From Gammaproteobacteria bacterium (GTDB taxonomy: Bacteria > Pseudomonadota > Gammaproteobacteria > Acidiferrobacterales > Acidiferrobacteraceae): a DNA stretch of 9,463 nucleotides. A program made the position numbers and the translations under genes. Positions within the stretch are counted from its first letter, which is position 1; each line of letters opens with the position of its first letter. The notes beneath the pieces were generated by a model. That model made no database searches. It saw only the letters and a list, made by a program, of their open reading frames with translations, and was not told where the DNA came from. Shown here piece by piece: positions 6,602 through 9,463 of this stretch. The stretch lies in the NCBI GenBank assembly GCA_028064935.1, contig JAPTWT010000048.1:1-9463 (forward strand), given 5' to 3'.

Positions 6602-6628
6602 GGCCGGACGCGCCGCCGGCCCGTCCGG
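6602..6628 (+). repeat. overlapping inverted repeats in the alaC leader
   Basis: Two mutually exclusive stems can form: GGCCGG (6602-6607) with CCGGCC (6616-6621), and CCGGACG (6604-6610) with CGTCCGG (6622-6628). The second ends 7 nt before the alaC ribosome binding site AGGTGGAG (6636-6643). It may modulate translation or simply reflect G+C-rich sequence. There is no U-run for an attenuator. Confidence 0.35.
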
Positions 6629-6644
6629 GCACCCCAGGTGGAGT

Positions 6645-7844
6645 ATGGATCAGTTTCCCCGCATAAAGAGATTACCGCCGTACGTCTTCAACATTGTAAA
6701 CGACCTGAAAGCCGAGGCCAGACGGCGCGGCGAGGACATCATCGACTTCGGGATGGGCAATCCCGATCACGCCACGCCCCAGCACATCGTAGACAAGTTG
6801 TGCGAGGCCGCGCAACGGGGTGATACGCACCGGTATTCGGTATCCCGGGGGATACCGCGCTTGAGGCGCGCGATCTGCCACTGGTACGAGACCCGTTATG
6901 GCGTCACGCTCGACATGGATCGCGAGGCGATCGTGACCATCGGCTCAAAAGAGGGCCTGGCGCATCTCGCGCTCGCGACCACAGGGCCCGGGGATGTGAT
7001 CCTGGTGCCTAACCCGAGCTACCCGATCCATCCCTATGGCTTTGTGATCGCCGGTGCCGACATCCGGCACGTGCCGCTCGTGCCCGGCGGCGATTTCTTC
7101 GCCGAGCTCGAAAGCGCGATCCGCAACTGCTGGCCCAAGCCCAAGATGCTGGTCTTGAACTTTCCCAGCAACCCCACCGCGCAATGCGTCGATCTCGACT
7201 TCTTCGAGAAAGTGATCGCAGTGGCGCGGGATCATGGCATATACGTGATCCACGATCTTGCCTATGCCGATATCGTGTTCGACGGCTACAAGGCCCCATC
7301 GATCCTGCAGGTACCTGGGGCCATGGAGGTCGCCGTCGAGTTCTTCACGCTTTCAAAGAGCTATGACATGCCGGGATGGCGGGTGGGCTTCATGTGCGGT
7401 AACCGCGAGCTGGTGGCGGCGCTGGCGCGTATGAAGTCGTATCTCGATTACGGCATGTTCACGCCCATCCAGATCGCCGCGATTCTCGCGCTCGAGGGGC
7501 CACAGGAGTGTGTAGGCGAGATCCGCGACCGGTACCAGAGCCGTCGCGATGTCCTGTGCGACGGCCTGAAGGCCGCCGGCTGGGAGGTGGACGTACCCAA
7601 GGCGACGATGTTCGTATGGGCCAGGATCCCTGAGCCGTTCCGGGAGATGAAGTCGCTGGAGTTCGCGAAAAAGCTCCTGCTCGAGGCCAAGGTGGCGGTG
7701 TCGCCCGGTATTGGCTTTGGCGAATATGGCGACGATTATGTGCGCTTCGGTCTCATTGAGAACGAGCATCGCACGCGTCAGGCGGTGCGCAGCATCCGCG
7801 ACCTTTTGCGGCGTGCCGGCATGCCGGCGAAGGAAGCGTTGTGA
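6645..7844 (+). CDS. alaC: alanine-synthesizing PLP aminotransferase AlaC
   Basis: This is a class I/II (fold type I) pyridoxal-phosphate aminotransferase of 399 residues that matches E. coli AlaC, a glutamate–pyruvate aminotransferase making alanine, nearly end to end as recalled. Visible features are RLPPYVFNI (9-17), [10 protein letters not shown] (32-41), [11 protein letters not shown] (68-78), the cofactor-side [11 protein letters not shown] (98-108), FPSNPTAQC (173-181), HDLAYAD with Asp204, the PLP lysine Lys238 in [15 protein letters not shown], and the carboxylate-binding Arg367 in [11 protein letters not shown] 6645 follows AGGTGGAG and fits the family N-terminus; longer readings of this frame are antisense to the Mth938-family gene and have no family similarity. 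It overlaps hom by 4 nt. With hom and thrC downstream, a role in aspartate-family synthesis (oxaloacetate or pyruvate transamination) is possible, and the substrate preference is inferred. Confidence 0.93.
   Translation: MDQFPRIKRLPPYVFNIVNDLKAEARRRGEDIIDFGMGNPDHATPQHIVDKLCEAAQRGDTHRYSVSRGIPRLRRAICHWYETRYGVTLDMDREAIVTIGSKEGLAHLALATTGPGDVILVPNPSYPIHPYGFVIAGADIRHVPLVPGGDFFAELESAIRNCWPKPKMLVLNFPSNPTAQCVDLDFFEKVIAVARDHGIYVIHDLAYADIVFDGYKAPSILQVPGAMEVAVEFFTLSKSYDMPGWRVGFMCGNRELVAALARMKSYLDYGMFTPIQIAAILALEGPQECVGEIRDRYQSRRDVLCDGLKAAGWEVDVPKATMFVWARIPEPFREMKSLEFAKKLLLEAKVAVSPGIGFGEYGDDYVRFGLIENEHRTRQAVRSIRDLLRRAGMPAKEAL
7815..7828 (+). repeat. 14-bp perfect palindrome before the hom ribosome binding site
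   Basis: GCCGGCATGCCGGC is its own reverse complement. It ends 2 nt before AGGAAG (7831-7836), the presumed ribosome binding site of hom, and lies in the last codons of alaC. Confidence 0.4.
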
Positions 7845-9151
7845 AGGCGGTCCGTGTCGGCCTTTTGGGGTTCGGGGTCGTGGGCGGCGGCACGGTCGCG
7901 GTATTGACGCGCAACGCCCATGAGATCGCGCGCCGTGCTGGGCGCGGCATAGAGATCGTGAAGATCCTGACGCGCGACCCGGGCAAGCGCCGCGCGCAGG
8001 CGGTGCCCGAGGGGCTCATCACCACGGATGCCGCCATGATCCTGGACGACCCGACCATAGAGGTCGTGGTCGAGACCATGGGCGGCATCGAGCCGGCCCG
8101 TTCCTACATCCTGGCGGCCATTGCCAAGGGTAAGCATGTCGTCACCGCCAACAAGGCCTTGATTGCCACCGCCGGCAACGAGATCTTCGCGGCCGCGCGC
8201 GCACGGGGTGTGGTGGTGGCCTTTGAGGCAGCGGTGGCCGGTGGGATCCCGATCATAAAGGCGATCCGCGAGGGGCTCGCCGGCAACCGTATCCGCGGGG
8301 TCGCCGGCATCATCAACGGGACCTGCAACTATATCCTGACCGAGATGCGCGAACATGGCACCGAATTCGCCACGGCACTGGCGCAGGCCCAGGAGCTCGG
8401 TTACGCGGAGGCTGATCCTCATTTCGATGTCGACGGAATCGATGCCGCGCATAAGCTTACCATCCTCGCTGCCATCGCTTTTGGTATACCGCTTGCGTTT
8501 GCGCAGGTGCATATCGAAGGCATACGCGATCTCGAATCCGCGGACATCGCCTATGCCGCCGAGCTCGGGTATCGCGTCAAACATATCGGGATCGCGCGGC
8601 GCGTGTCAGACGGCATAGAGCTGCGCGTTCATCCGGTATTGATCCCTCACAAGCGGCTCATCGCCAACGTCGACGGGGTCATGAATGCCATCCTGGTGTC
8701 CGGCGATGCCGTGGGCTCGACTCTATTCTACGGCCCGGGGGCCGGCGCCGAACCGACGGGATCGGCGGTGGTCGCCGATATCATTGATGTGGTGCGCACG
8801 CTCACGACCGATCCCGAGCTGCGCGTACCGCATCTTGCCTTTCAGCCCGACGCGTTGTCGGATGGCCCGATATTGGGCATGGCGGATGTGACCACCGCCT
8901 GCTATTTGCGTTGCGAGGCCGAGGATCGGCCCGGTGTGCTTGCCGACATCACGCGCATACTGGCCGATCTTGGCATCAGCATCGAGGCGATCCTGCAAAA
9001 GCCCCCTGAGCCTGGCGCCCATACCGTGCCGGTGATCCTCCTGACTCACGGTGTACGCGAAGCCCAGATCGACGAGGCCATTGCGCGCATTGCGGCATTG
9101 TCTGCGGTCACCGGCAAGATCCGGCGCCTGCGCGTCGAATCATTCGCATAG
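7841..9151 (+). CDS. hom: homoserine dehydrogenase with C-terminal ACT domain
   Basis: This enzyme reduces aspartate-4-semialdehyde to homoserine with NAD(P)H, the branch point to threonine and methionine. The 436-residue product has the monofunctional Hom layout with no aspartokinase fused. It contains a Rossmann domain (1-130) with [11 protein letters not shown] and VTANKAL (Lys105), and a catalytic domain (about 130-320) with [27 protein letters not shown] and [18 protein letters not shown], where Asp201 and Lys205 match the catalytic Asp/Lys pair. An ACT domain follows (about 354-430, [20 protein letters not shown]), typically the site of threonine feedback. GTG 7841 overlaps the alaC stop as GTGA and has AGGAAG 4 nt upstream. 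thrC follows 14 nt after the stop, so the two threonine-branch steps are encoded together (thrB is not in the window). Confidence 0.97.
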   Translation: MKAVRVGLLGFGVVGGGTVAVLTRNAHEIARRAGRGIEIVKILTRDPGKRRAQAVPEGLITTDAAMILDDPTIEVVVETMGGIEPARSYILAAIAKGKHVVTANKALIATAGNEIFAAARARGVVVAFEAAVAGGIPIIKAIREGLAGNRIRGVAGIINGTCNYILTEMREHGTEFATALAQAQELGYAEADPHFDVDGIDAAHKLTILAAIAFGIPLAFAQVHIEGIRDLESADIAYAAELGYRVKHIGIARRVSDGIELRVHPVLIPHKRLIANVDGVMNAILVSGDAVGSTLFYGPGAGAEPTGSAVVADIIDVVRTLTTDPELRVPHLAFQPDALSDGPILGMADVTTACYLRCEAEDRPGVLADITRILADLGISIEAILQKPPEPGAHTVPVILLTHGVREAQIDEAIARIAALSAVTGKIRRLRVESFA

Positions 9152-9165
9152 GAGCAAGAATTCCC

Positions 9166-9463
9166 ATGAGTCGTTATACCGGTATCATCGCGCGTTACCG
9201 TGACTGGCTTCCGATCGCAGACGACAGCCGCATCATTACCCTGGGCGAAGGCGATACACCGCTCATCCGGCTGGATCGACTGACGCGCACCACGGGACGG
9301 ACCGCGGCCCTGTATGTGAAGTTCGAGGGCCTGAACCCCACCGGATCCTTCAAGGACCGTGGCATGTGTTTTGCCGTGACCAAGGCCTGCGAGGCCGGCT
9401 CGCGCGCCGTGATCTGTGCCTCCACCGGCAATACCTCGGCATCGGCCGCGGCCTATGCGGCGC
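9166..9463 (+). CDS. thrC: threonine synthase ThrC (3' end cut by window)
   Basis: Threonine synthase converts O-phosphohomoserine to threonine using pyridoxal phosphate. Only the first 99 codons are present; the family is usually about 350 residues in the short form. Visible features are the substrate-entry motif [11 protein letters not shown] (26-36), the PLP-lysine motif [10 protein letters not shown] (57-66, Lys63) and the phosphate-binding loop ASTGNTSAS (85-93). The compact N-terminus and [14 protein letters not shown] favour the short bacterial/plastid-like class rather than the long E. coli type. ATG 9166 is preceded by AGGAG (9150-9154) at 11 nt, slightly long but the only good site. 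The frame is open to the right edge. Placement directly after hom supports the identification. Confidence 0.95.
   Translation, partial: MSRYTGIIARYRDWLPIADDSRIITLGEGDTPLIRLDRLTRTTGRTAALYVKFEGLNPTGSFKDRGMCFAVTKACEAGSRAVICASTGNTSASAAAYAA

Noticed and set aside
6234..6644. N-terminal extension of alaC by 137 codons
   Set aside because: It lies antisense to the Mth938-family gene and across the promoter; AlaC similarity begins just after ATG 6645, which has a ribosome binding site.
7778..8584. Minus-strand open frame (268 codons) opposite hom
   Set aside because: Complement of a well-conserved homoserine dehydrogenase; no domain motifs and no ribosome binding site noticed.

Overview
The window is a gene-dense, high-G+C stretch of bacterial chromosome. 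The set surE–pcm–nlpD–rpoS, an RpoS-type sigma factor very close to the enterobacterial one, and a RluC-type pseudouridine synthase point to a gammaproteobacterium, perhaps an autotrophic or acidophilic lineage. The exact genus is a guess. I see no tRNA, rRNA, CRISPR array, insertion sequence or phage gene.

Region 1 (about 1-6085, + strand) is a tightly packed run of eight genes: rluC (5' end clipped by the window edge), a HAD phosphatase, a small Rieske [2Fe-2S] protein, the membrane peptidase sppA, surE, pcm, nlpD and rpoS. Adjacent genes overlap by 4-13 nt or are 2-24 nt apart, with no room for a promoter between them, so they are probably cotranscribed at least in part. It joins two modules usually found separately: rluC–HAD–Rieske–sppA (RNA modification, housekeeping, envelope proteolysis) and surE–pcm–nlpD–rpoS (nucleotide and protein repair, division-amidase activation, general stress sigma factor).

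The main anomaly is in sppA. Both catalytic residues are intact, but the frame breaks at a run of seven G (2641-2647). Family-like sequence resumes in another frame and ends 3 nt before surE.

Region 2 (6086-6644) holds a convergent minus-strand gene for a small Mth938/DUF498-type protein, 4 bp from the end of rpoS, with a bulged hairpin over the junction. It is followed by a 144-bp divergent spacer. The spacer contains a strong sigma-70-like promoter for the rightward genes, with an inverted repeat in its spacer and a leader able to form alternative hairpins.

Region 3 (6645-9463, + strand) is an amino-acid operon: alaC (alanine-forming PLP aminotransferase), hom (homoserine dehydrogenase with a C-terminal ACT domain) and the 5' part of thrC (threonine synthase, cut by the window end). 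alaC and hom overlap by 4 nt, and thrC follows after 14 nt.

Most of the window is conserved housekeeping sequence. I found no convincing undescribed system. The points worth a second look are the sppA frameshift, the A+T-rich island inside nlpD as a possible site for an rpoS promoter, and the control region of alaC–hom–thrC.
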